A stretch of 64,000 nt of DNA from Hofstenia miamia. Taxonomy: Eukaryota; Xenacoelomorpha; Acoela. Of this stretch, positions 24,012-35,200 are shown piece by piece (positions within the stretch are counted from its first letter, which is position 1; each line of letters starts with the position of its first letter). A program made the position numbers and the translations under genes. A model generated the notes under the pieces. That model searched no databases, was not told the DNA's origin, and saw nothing but the letters and a program-made list of their open reading frames with translations. The stretch lies in contig SCFE01000112.1 in the NCBI GenBank assembly GCA_004352715.1, positions 878,302 through 942,301 of the forward strand. The letters are read 5' to 3'.

Positions 24012-26330
24012 TTAAAACGGTGTGTCTTTGACCGGTTTTTTAAATTTTTGTAATTTTGATTTCAAATTATTTAACCGATTTTTGCCAATCAATTTTACAC
24101 GTTTCCTCTTGTATACTATGTGTTGATATCCTTTTTTTAAAGATGCGTGGTGGCACCTTCCTTTGGGGTAACTTTGACCACTTATGTTAATTTTTAGTTT
24201 TTCCCTATATATAGTGTTCATATTTTTTATGAATGGCATCTTTGAAATCTGCCTGAATTCTAGAAGAGTACATGGACAATAATCTCTAAGAAACAAACAA
24301 TGCATTATTATATAATTGGTACACTTTCCTTCAAAAGTAAAGATCTAGATTTTTTAATGTTTTCATTCATTGTTAGTACAGTATCAAAAAGTAGTTTTTT
24401 TATATTATAAGTGCAAAAATATTTTTTAATATCCATTTTAAAGTTTTTTAATCTACTTGTTTAATATATTTTGGTAATTCATTCAATATTTATAGCAGTG
24501 TTTAGAAATGAATTTTTCATTATTCGCTTCTTATACCTAATAGGTTCAATTATGTGTGTTCTTTCATTTTGTTTGACTAATTTTGCAGCAAGAAAGTCAT
24601 TTTTGTAATATGGGAAGGTATTGTTAACTATTTTGAAGAACGTAGTTAAGACATTTATATGGATGTAACATTGCGGATGTAGAAATAATTTTGAAATTTT
24701 TCTATATTAATTCTTATTAAAGCTATGATTATTTACTGCTACTTTGATAGCCCAATTTAGTTGCACTTGGAATTTCCCGAGAAATTTTTGGTTTATATCT
24801 GTGTAGAGTATATTGGCATAGTTAAAATGACTTAATATTAGAGCATATATTAATTGAATTTTTGCTTTAGTTGGAAGTTTTTGAGAAATTAAGTTAATTG
24901 CTTTANNNNNNNNNNNNNNNNNNNNNNNNNNNNNNNNNNNNNNNNNNNNNNNNNNNNNNNNNNNNNNNNNNNNNNNNNNNNNNNNNNNNNNNNNNNNNNN
25001 NNNNNNNNNNNNNNNNNNNNNNNNNNNNNNNNNNNNNNNNNNNNNNNNNNNNNNNNNNNNNNNNNNNNNNNNNNNNNNNNNNNNNNNNNNNNNNNNNNNN
25101 NNNNNNNNNNNNNNNNNNNNNNNNNNNNNNNNNNNNNNNNNNNNNNNNNNNNNNNNNNNNNNNNNNNNNNNNNNNNNNNNNNNNNNNNNNNNNNNNNNNN
25201 NNNNNNNNNNNNNNNNNNNNNNNNNNNNNNNNNNNNNNNNNNNNNNNNNNNNNNNNNNNNNNNNNNNNNNNNNNNNNNNNNNNNNNNNNNNNNNNNNNNN
25301 NNNNNNNNNNNNNNNNNNNNNNNNNNNNNNNNNNNNNNNNNNNNNNNNNNNNNNNNNNNNNNNNNNNNNNNNNNNNNNNNNNNNNNNNNNNNNNNNNNNN
25401 NNNNNNNNNNNNNNNNNNNNNNNNNNNNNNNNNNNNNNNNNNNNNNNNNNNNNNNNNNNNNNNNNNNNNNNNNNNNNNNNNNNNNNNNNNNNNNNNNNNN
25501 NNNNNNNNNNNNNNNNNNNNNNNNNNNNNNNNNNNNNNNNNNNNNNNNNNNNNNNNNNNNNNNNNNNNNNNNNNNNNNNNNNNNNNNNNNNNNNNNNNNN
25601 NNNNNNNNNNNNNNNNNNNNNNNNNNNNNNNNNNNNNNNNNNNNNNNNNNNNNNNNNNNNNNNNNNNNNNNNNNNNNNNNNNNNNNNNNNNNNNNNNNNN
25701 NNNNNNNNNNNNNNNNNNNNNNNNNNNNNNNNNNNNNNNNNNNNNNNNNNNNNNNNNNNNNNNNNNNNNNNNNNNNNNNNNNNNNNNNNNNNNNNNNNNN
25801 NNNNNNNNNNNNNNNNNNNNNNNNNNNNNNACAATTATTTAAAATGTAGCATATTGGTTCAGCTATTAAGTCACCTGAGAGTTTTAGGAACCATGTTGCT
25901 ATTAGAGAGGGTCCACTAGATTTATTTTTTAAACATTGTATCGACTTTATGATTTCATATTTTGTTGCAAAACTAAAAGAGAAAGAGGTTGGAGTTTCTT
26001 TGGGTTTATCAAGGCAAAAAGGTACATCCATACCGTTGTAGTTTCCTAAATTTAGGAAAACTTCATTGAAAGCATTGCAGATTCCCTTCTTATTTGTAAT
26101 GGATTTATCTTTATAGTATATTTTTTCTATTTCTTCGGTTCGCATGTTTTTTCTATTTAGCAAATTGTTAACAAATTCCCACTTGTTTTTTTGGGAAGAA
26201 AGACTTTGATACTGAAAACAGGAATAATTATTACTTGCTTTCCTTATAGCAATATTACATAAATTTCGTGAAGATTTATAAGCATTATGATTATCAGAAA
26301 CTTTATAAAAGCAAGAGTGCTATTTTTCAA
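24012..26330 (-). mobile_element. jockey/CR1-like LINE copy with internal gap
   Basis: The minus strand reads ORF2 from the linker after the endonuclease (SSQKNKWEFVNNLLNRKN, about 26200) through the start of the reverse transcriptase region (CLKNKSSGPSLIATWFLKL, about 25900). It then enters the gap at 24906-25830 and resumes in the thumb region (LPTKAKIQLIYALILSHFNY, then ANILYTD, about 24800). The catalytic motifs would be inside the gap. The part before the gap is open in frame. After 24707 the frame is broken. The copy is 5'-truncated and closely related to the one at 57780-59690. It lies just downstream of the unidentified gene exons at 26357-26668 and may sit in an intron of that gene. 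Confidence 0.75.
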
Positions 26331-26356
26331 CTATTATATGAAACTGAAATTTCTAC

Positions 26357-26668
26357 TAAACTAAGGTCGAAACTATTTTCAAATTTGTATCCTCCGTGTA
26401 GAAGGATGTCAGGCACATTTTGCTTCTGACTCACATCTATCGTGACTGTCACATTCTGCAGGATCTGGGCAGCAGAAGCTATTTGAGTGTTGAGAAAAGT
26501 CGCCTTCAGGAAAATATCCTGGAATAAACATGCATTAAGTCTGGATTCTGTATTTGTGTTTTACCTCAAATATATTTTCACTCTTGATATTGTATATTTC
26601 TCCCGCGATTTGTGTGGCATATTTCCACAATATTAGTTCAAGACAAGCCAGTCGCTGATTTTCAATTA
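26357..26668 (-). CDS. two exons of an unidentified host gene
   Basis: Exon a is 26668-26565 and exon b is 26518-26357, with a 46-base GT-AG intron between. Exon a reads ENQRLACLELILWKYATQIA then GEIYNIKSENIFE. Exon b follows in frame with DIFLKATFLNTQIASAAQIL, QNVTVTIDVSQKQNVPD and LLHGGYKFENSFDLSL, then a GTAGAA donor. Exon b is exactly 54 codons. Intron size, phase agreement and composition are as in the confirmed host genes of this window, so I consider the coding call good. I do not recognise the protein. The alpha-helical look of exon a fits a coiled-coil or helical-repeat protein. Neighbouring exons were not found; a LINE occupies the downstream side. Confidence 0.6.
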
Positions 26669-27216
26669 CTTTGTGCTTGTTTGTATTTAGCCATTCTTTT
26701 AACAACCTTTTATGTTTTTGTAATTGGATATTTGTTGAGCAGCGTCAAGTTAGAACAGTACCATATATTGTACTTACCAGTAGTACTTTCAATTCGTTTG
26801 GAAATGCATTTCAACATAAAATATAGTAAATTAATTTGTTCGTATAATTCAGCATGTTTGAGAATGCATGGTTGCTGTATTGGAGTTTATATTTATTATT
26901 TTCTTGAAAAAGGCAAAGAAAGCCTGCTCATGAAAGTATATTATATTTATGAATTTGACAACTGCCTAAGAATACACCCAGCAAAACGGCTTCACCCTGC
27001 TTCACCCTGGTAAATGTTCTAGGAAATTCATTCCTGCTGCAATTACCTGTGCAATAATTTTCTAGCTTTGTATATATTTACATTTGCAAATTTACCAAAC
27101 AGTGTGTACAATTATAACTTTACCTGCATAGAAACTCACAATAAAGTACAATGTGAAATCTTATTATAATAAACCTTGGATAACTGAAAATAGTATAACT
27201 TTGATTCGAAGTTTAA

Positions 27217-28104
27217 ATGTGGTATTTAAAAATATTAAAGATTTTCCAATTCAGTAATTTTCCTTCATATAAAAAAGCTAGAAATGTCTCCAACATTCAA
27301 AATCACAAGGTGTATAGCGAATGCATTAGAAATGAACACGCTCGTTTGCCAAATCAAAAAGCAAAATGGAAGCTAATTCATGAAAACAGTAATAGTAAAA
27401 AATCTAAATTAAACTCTATTGATGCTATTAAAAATTTATGAGGAAAAATTATTACTGATAATTACTAAATTTCTAGTGAATTAAACAAAACTTTTATTAA
27501 CGTAGGAAAATTCAGTGCCCAATCGTTAAGAATGAAAGCAAACCCCCGAATTTGTTTAACCCTGAATTTTGTTTCCGTTTTACTACAAGTTGTGAAACTT
27601 TAAAAGCAATTCTCAAGCTTAAGTCCACCAAATCAAGCGGACATTCTATCATTCCTTCTTGGACATTTAAAATCACTGCAGTTATTATAGCCAGTCCCCT
27701 AAATTATATATTAAGCGAACACATAAAAATTACTTTTCGGATTATTTAAAACTTGCTCATATCACTCCTATTTAAAAAAACGATCCGTCTCATGCCTAAA
27801 ATTTTTGACCAATTTCAATTACTTCTCCAACAAGCAAAGCTTTCAACTATAGACAATTTTAAGTATTTAAGAGTATTTTTTACTCGAAGCCAAATTTCGA
27901 AAGTCACATTAATGCAAATCTGAAAACTGACTATAAGAAATGTCAATGATAATAATGCAATTACCAGTATGTGCTATAATTAAATTTTTTCATTTATTTA
28001 CAATGGGTCACTTAAGTTATGCAAATATATTATTTGCGGATCTAAACTGTTTTTATAGAAAACTCGATATCCACTGAAAATGGGTCCTAAATATTTCAAA
28101 GAAA
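27217..28104 (+). mobile_element. LINE relic (same family as 33.3-35.3 kb)
   Basis: Plus-strand frames match the intact LINE protein at 33451-35298 piecewise. EHARLPNQKAKWKLIHENS corresponds to its residues about 10-27, and PEFCFRFTTSCETLKAILKL to about 87-106. After a deletion removing the catalytic core, TIDNFKYLRV corresponds to the palm/thumb region. Stops and frameshifts are common. The copy ends in a (TA)n tract at 28105. Confidence 0.7.
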
Positions 28105-28128
28105 CATATATATATATATATATATATA

Positions 28129-29110
28129 AAGCTCTAAGATTTTTTGTATTCGATATATTTCTAGGTTTTCTGTATAGTGCAAAATTTTCTGGCCTGCATA
28201 AGTTTGACAAATTGTAAAAGCGTTATTCTTAAGGATCACTTCTTGCAGAAATCGATAAACCAAAGTTTGTCCTGATTCTGATAAATCTCTTAGGAGAAAT
28301 TGAATCGGATTATATAACTTTATTAAGTCCAACATTAAATAAAAAGATATTTTGAAAAAATTCTCATTGACTGCAAATAATATTTAATTCCCTAATGCTC
28401 CTGGTATCTCTTTCAGACATGCACATTGTATGGAAGTGTTAAAAATATTTATATGGCCACTCAGCACTGCTAGCTTCAATTGTTTCTAATGACATTAAGA
28501 AATTTTTTCTATCGTTAATATTTTCATTGAAATTGACTGTTTACATTTAAACGCATTGTGACTTAATCGTATAGTTTTTTACCAAGTCATAAAATTTTTG
28601 TGAAAAAAAATTTATTTAGAGTGACTTACGAATTATGATATTGAAATCATGCAAAAACTTGTTTCATGTGAAGCAATGTAATGATTCGTGAATAACTCAA
28701 ATTCAAGTTGTTTCACAATATGCTACATTTTGTGGAATGATGATTTTTACTAGTTGCCTTAATAGAAGATTATACCAATATTTAGACCAAATTATTTTTA
28801 AGATAACAAAAAAAAACCTAATTTAATAAACAAAGATATTCAATGTTGAACATAAATTAATATTTCAATAAATATCTAATTTTTCAAATGTCTACAATTG
28901 TACACATTGTGTATTAAGGTGATATTTTATGATTTTTTGTTAGTGGCTTGTTCCAATTTGTTGTTATTCAACATACTGATTTTTATAAGTTTAACTATCT
29001 AAGTGGTTTGCTTCGAGTAATAGTAAAATATTCTGAAAAATACAAGACTTTAATTGTAATTTTCTTAACCTTGGTATTTAAAAATGCCTCAAGTTGTAAT
29101 TCCTTGTCAC
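28129..29110. other. AT-rich spacer
   Basis: No gene or repeat structure recognised. Confidence 0.5.
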
Positions 29111-29119
29111 TGCTAGCTT

Positions 29120-31285
29120 CTAAAAAACACGAAAATTATCAAATCACGCGATCTTCCTGGTTAACTCCGAACCTAAAAAACTCGTCAAATGCAAAAAATC
29201 GGGTTTACAAAACTTACGAAACAATATAAAATTGCAAGGAACAAATCTAATATTGAAATGAGAGCAGCACAAAATCGGTATATGCAATCCGTATTTAGTA
29301 GAATAAATTACCGTAAACATAAGTGGGACTTCATCAACAATGTACTGAACAGAAACAAGAGTCATATGCAACATCTACATCTTATTGAAAATAGCAATGG
29401 TGGAATATCAACAAAACCCAAGGATAACGCTAATGCATTCAATGATCAACTCATTAACCTTGGCACGTATTTGGGACGTTCGGTCCCACTTACACTTTAA
29501 AAATCAAACTACAAACTTCCTCAAAATTATTTTTCATTGCAATTTGTGACTCGATACGAAGTCCTTTAAACAATAATTAAGCTAAAAGTTAATAAATCAA
29601 GCGGACCTTCTGAAATATCGGCACGGTGTATTAAATATTGTGCAAAATTCATTAGTAGTCCTTTATGCCATATCATCAATCAGTGCATAAAACTAAATAC
29701 CTTTCTATCAATTAAAATTAGCTAATGTTACCCCCATATATAAAAGAGATAACCCGCTAAAATGTTGCAATTACCGGCCTATCAATTCTATCGAATACTC
29801 AATTTGGCTTTCGCAAAGTTCACCTCTAATGCTTTACTTTACGCTACTGAAAATTGGAGATCTTATCTTGACAATAACAATTCTGTCACATTCGCTTCTA
29901 GCGATTTGTCCAAAGCATTTGATTCTATTGATCACTATATTCTTCTTAAAAAATTAGAATGCATTGGTTTGAACTCTAATAGTATAAATTTAATAAGGTG
30001 CTACTTAAGTGATCGTTTTCAAAGAGTTAAGGTAAATAGTATATTTTCTAACTGGGGTAAAGCTTACAAAGGTTTCCCAAAAGGTACTATTTTAGGGCCT
30101 CTATTTTTCTCATTGTATGTAAATGATTTAAATGGTAATTTAAGCACTGATTGTGGAATAGTTCAGTATGCGGACGAGACGTGTATTTACACATGATAAT
30201 CAAATAAATACATCAATTAGTAAGTTAGAAGTCAATCTGTCTCAAGATATTTTAATATGCACCATTTAACTGTAAATCCCTCTAAAACAGAATTCTGTGT
30301 TTCACAAAGATAATCATTCACACATTTTAAATTTTTCGGGGTCAAAAATTACTCAAGTCGAATCCTTCAAATATCTTGAAGTAGCAATCGATAATAAATT
30401 GAAGTATTCAAGTCACATAGTATTACGCAAAATGGCAATGGGAATTTAAACTATTTCACATGTAGGCATTTTGTAAATTCTAAAATGAAATCGATGTTGG
30501 TTAACCCTAGTATTAAGTCATTATATATACTGTAATGTTTTATTTAATGACATGAACCACTCATTAATAAATAAAATCGACTCACAAATTAAATGGGCAG
30601 TAGATATTCATAGTGATAATTACTAAACTATAAGCGACAAAAGTTCATATTCTAATCACGACGATGCTTCGCATTTCATAAAATACTTTTCATTAATAAA
30701 AGTTTGAGATATTTCAAATCAGCGTTCAGCTTACAGTTATATACAATTTCCATTATATACGCATTCAACTTATAATTCGAGGACTTCTAAATTCAGAAAA
30801 GTTAAAAAACATTTTCTTAAAAATTCATTTTTAACCTCAACAATAGAACTATGGAATAACTTACAAGTTGAAATAAAACGAATCAAAAGTCGCAGGCAAT
30901 TTAAAAGTCAAATCAATGACTACCTCCGTAAGCAACATATCCCTAAAATCGGTTCTACGTCATGGAAAAGATTTCAGTTTTTCAAAAAATATCATTAGTT
31001 AAAATAATTAGTAATAAACTGGGTAAACTGTAAATTCTGCATCCGTTTTTTTTGTTGTTTTATTGTTTTTGTACTTCATGTTATTATTGACGTATTAACT
31101 GGAGTATTAGCAGCTTTTGTTGAGGTGTTTAGTTATGCCAGTGTACTAAACTTAGTAAGAAATTCTATTCATATATTGGTTTGTGTGGATTACATACCTT
31201 AAGTTGATTGTCATTTCTTTCAGATGGTTTAGATCAAAGATTGTTAACTTAGTTGTCTTAGCATTAATAAATACATTCTATTCTA
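29120..31285 (+). mobile_element. jockey/CR1-like LINE relic with reverse transcriptase core
   Basis: The copy runs from the endonuclease-RT linker (SSWLTPNLKNSSNAKNRVYK) to the C-terminal tail. The best-preserved frame is 29762-30196, with motif A SSDLSKAFDSIDH, the PKGTILGPLFFSLYVNDLNG block and motif C QYADETCIYT. The second catalytic Asp of the usual YADD is replaced by Glu, and the expected GVPQG is FPKG, so the enzyme is probably inactive. Frameshifts follow. The 3' end carries AATAAATACATTCTATTCTA at about 31266-31285, a likely short-repeat tail of the kind found in this class of LINE. Confidence 0.8.
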
Positions 31286-31289
31286 TGTA

Positions 31290-32280
31290 TTATGAACGAA
31301 GTATATTTAAGTTCCTCTGTCCTCTGTAAATTGTGTAGCTATTTTTTGATCAAGATTTGTTCACACGTCTGTCTGCAGATTGTGCTAAATCACTATTTTC
31401 TGCATGTTAAACTATATCTATTCCAATTGTAATGACCACACCATATCACTTTGTTCCGCTATGTAATCAACGGAAATACGTTTACTACATTTCCGTTGGT
31501 CTCTAGCACTTAAACAACCCTATCGTAACTATGAACAGTGTTTGAACATCAATTTTTCAAAACCAATGTTATCAAATGCTGTAAACACTGTATGTCTTCT
31601 ATAAATAATGAAAAAGCATCTGTTATATCAACTAACTTGATTTCATAAAGGATGGAAACTGTACTGAGTTATGATGAATATTTGAGTCGCCTTTCTTAAA
31701 TATGGGTGCTATGTTATGTCTGATTTTTAAAATATTGTTGGAAATGTGTTTGAGTGTATTGTGAAGGTTTTTTTGGAAAATTTTTCCATTTTTTTATTAT
31801 GCAATTTAATAATTAAAGTTATCACACTATTTGTTATTCTCTTTATCTGTTTGCTTATAACCTCTTAGTACTGAAATTGACTATCTTAAAAATTTTGAAT
31901 GTATTTTTTTAAACTTAGCTGAATTTAGCAGTTTCTTATTTGTTTTTGACGCTGGTCTATTAAAAAATATTTTATCATGCTTTGAAACTAATAAGCAAAT
32001 TAGTCACATTCAACCACCGTTGCTTGATAATAATGCTAATTTCTTTTGTAGTTTATTGATGAATTTACGACGCTATTCATAATGCGTCAATAGTCGGCAA
32101 ATTGTTCTAAAATAAAGAATTTCTAATACAAAAAAAGTGATCGACTTTCTAGCGATTGTTTGGTATTTCATTCAAATTACTCTGATATTTTATTTTAAGT
32201 ACAAATACAAAATATGAATTTTTAATTTTCATAAAAATGATATGCTTAAGTATACTTTCAATTTAGTTCTGGTGATTTGT
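31290..32280. other. spacer; holds the likely 3' UTR of the calmodulin-like gene
   Basis: On the minus strand an AATAAA lies at 32189-32194, about 90 bases past the stop codon of the calmodulin-like gene, and is a plausible polyadenylation signal. Nothing else was recognised. Confidence 0.45.
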
Positions 32281-32284
32281 TCCA

Positions 32285-35200
32285 CTAGTTGAAGTGTGTC
32301 ATCATGGCAATGAATTCATTAACGTTAATTTCATTTCGACTGTTCACGTCAAATTCATTAAAAAGTGTGTCAAGTTCGTCTGCATCCATAGCCTCATGCA
32401 TCAATGGCAGCACTCGGCTCTTTATCTCCTAAATAAAAACATTGTCGAATTTATTACCATTTCTATCAGAAATTGCTACTACAAGCAGTTTATATATTAC
32501 TATCAAAAGGGCAGGGATACTTTGAAATTCGACCTGTGCTAAGGCTGAGCACCGGGTAGGTTAGACGCGAACAAATATTTTTGTAATGTAAATTTTCTTA
32601 TAATTTCCTACATCACTTGGAGGTTAGTCTTAGTGTGCATGTAGTTTTATTCAATGCAATTTTACTGAACGTCCACCAATAAATTTTTTACGCTTCCCCA
32701 AAAAATTGTTATCCAAGAAAACGTGTTCAAACTAGCTGCAAATAAAAATTTATATACCATGAAATGGGGTAAATCAACGGACCTTAATATCATTAAACGA
32801 TAATACAAGGTAGGATAAACTGTAACTGCATGTTTCACCTATGCAGGGTCATAGAGATTATTATAGTCTATAATAGCAATGGTATTTATAAAGCTATAAT
32901 GGGAGCAAGCCTTATAATAGTATTTCTGTAATAGAATAGTTTCATTACATCATCGACGCTGTGCAGGGTGTGCTTACACCGTGAACGGAATGCACTGCCT
33001 TGCTGCGCAAAAAATTGAAGAGACTACGGTTATCAAAAATTGCTGCTTTTATTCTTGGTGTTTTACCATTGCCAACAGTGGTCTAACTTATTCTTTCGAG
33101 AATTGGTTACCTTCTTTATTCAGAAGAAACAGAATCTTGTCACAAAATTTAAATCCAGACATATAGTATCATGTCCGAAAACTTTTTGGTTTTGTTTTTT
33201 AAAGACTAAGATTATTATGCTATAATGGAATACTATAACTAAGTTGATAATATAAAAATGTATAATTAATGTGATAAGATAAGATAAGATAAGAGATTCT
33301 ATATTCAGATAAATGTTTACAATTCAATAACTGATAATTTATCTGAATAGCGTCATAAATTACAAAAAAGTAACCAATCTACAAATCAACATACATTACA
33401 AAAAGTAACAATTCTTACAGGCTATGGATGAATTACTTTATATTGCTATTTTAATGACGAGTTATCGTATAGTCATTGTTGTAAAATTTAAATCCTAACC
33501 ATGATGTACCTAAAATATATTTTTGCTTAAGGAAGATTTTTAAACGTTTTTTAAAAGGTTTCAATTTTTCAATGCTTTTAATTTCTTTAGGTAGCGAATT
33601 CCAGGTTCGAATTGCGACATTAATGAAAGATTTCTTCAAAACTTTTTTCTTATACTTAACACATGTAAAAATTTTAGATCTTGAATTCTGTTTATACGCA
33701 AATCCCGGGAATTTAATTGAATTATAAGGCGGTAGATTTTTTACTAGTTTGAAAAATGTTAGCAAGGTATTTAAAATGACGAGTTGTTTTGGAAAGAGAA
33801 TTGACCTAGAAATGTAATGTTTAGTTTTCGATGAATTTTTTGCTGAGATATTCAGTGCCCATTTTAATTGAATGTCAAGTTTTCTATAAAGCACATCACT
33901 TAAATCAGTAAATAAGATGTTTGCATAATTAAGGTGGCTCATGATAAAAGCATGGAAGAATTGAATAATTGCACAAGGTGGTAATTGCTTAACTACTAGT
34001 GTCATACTTTTTATACCTATAGCTAGTTTTCTAACTGTTATGTTAATGTGAGTGTTGAACTTTAACTTTGAGTCAATGGTTACGCCTAAGTACTTGAAAG
34101 TGTCTACAATAGGTACATTAACAGTATTAATTTTCAAAGTCATTTTGGAAACATCGTAGTTATTTTTATTGGGCTGCAAAATACAAAATTCCGTCTTAGC
34201 TTCATTAATTAGCAACTTATGCATTGAAAAATATTTTGACAATTTGTTGCAATTGAATTCTATTGATTCCACTGCTGAGTGCAATGATGTATTATCGCTG
34301 AAGATGCAGGTGTCATCGGCATATTGAATTAGATTGCAATTGGTTATTGACTGCATGTCATTTACATAAATACTAAAAAGAAGAGGACCTAGAATCGTTC
34401 CTTGAGGCACCCCATTGTAAACCGGTAACCAATCAGAAAAAATATCGTTTAATTTAACTCTCTGGAATCTTTGGTTAAGGTAACTAGTTATCAATTGCTT
34501 ACTATTACAAGAAAATCCTAAGTAAGATAGTTTTTCAATAAGTATGTTGTGATTAATCGAATCAAAGGCTTTTGAGAGATCTAAACAAGCTATAGCTACA
34601 AATTTATTAGAATCGAGGGATGCTCTCCATTTTTCAGTAGCATGTAATAGTGCATCAGTTGTTGAAAAATTTTTGCGAAATCCAAATTGGGTGTTCGATA
34701 ATAAATTATACTTATTAAAATGTTCAATTATTTGGTTATGCAATAATCTTTCGAATATTTTACTTATTGGAGAAGTAATTGAAATTGGTCGATAATTAGT
34801 GGCAATTGAAGGATCGTTTTTCTTAAAAATAGGAGTAATGTGAGCAAGTTTTAGATAATCTGGGAAGTGATTGCATTTTATAGATTCATTAAAGATGAAA
34901 TTTAAAGGACTTGCAATGATATCTGCAGTCATTTTAAGAGCCCAGGAGGGGATATTTGAGGGACCACTTGATTTGTTGGACTTAAGCTTAAGAATCGATT
35001 TAATAATTTCATAGGTAGTTGAGAATCGGAAATAAAATTCAGGTGTAAAGATTTTGTGTGAGAGGTTTTTGTATTTAATAAGGGGGCCTTTGTAATTTCC
35101 TAAGTTGACAAAAGTCTTGTTTAATTCATTAGAAATTTCTAAATTGTCGGTTAGATTATTTCCATTTTGATCTTTAATCACATCAATTAAGTTTGATTTA

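Noticed and set aside
24707-26163. Long frames of 300-450 codons crossing N runs (also at 1389-2199, 21454-21981, 47924-48949, 49932-51116, 52001-53384 and 54880-56119)
   Set aside because: Nearly all codons are undetermined N. Only the ends near 24707-24905 and 25831-26163 contain real LINE sequence.
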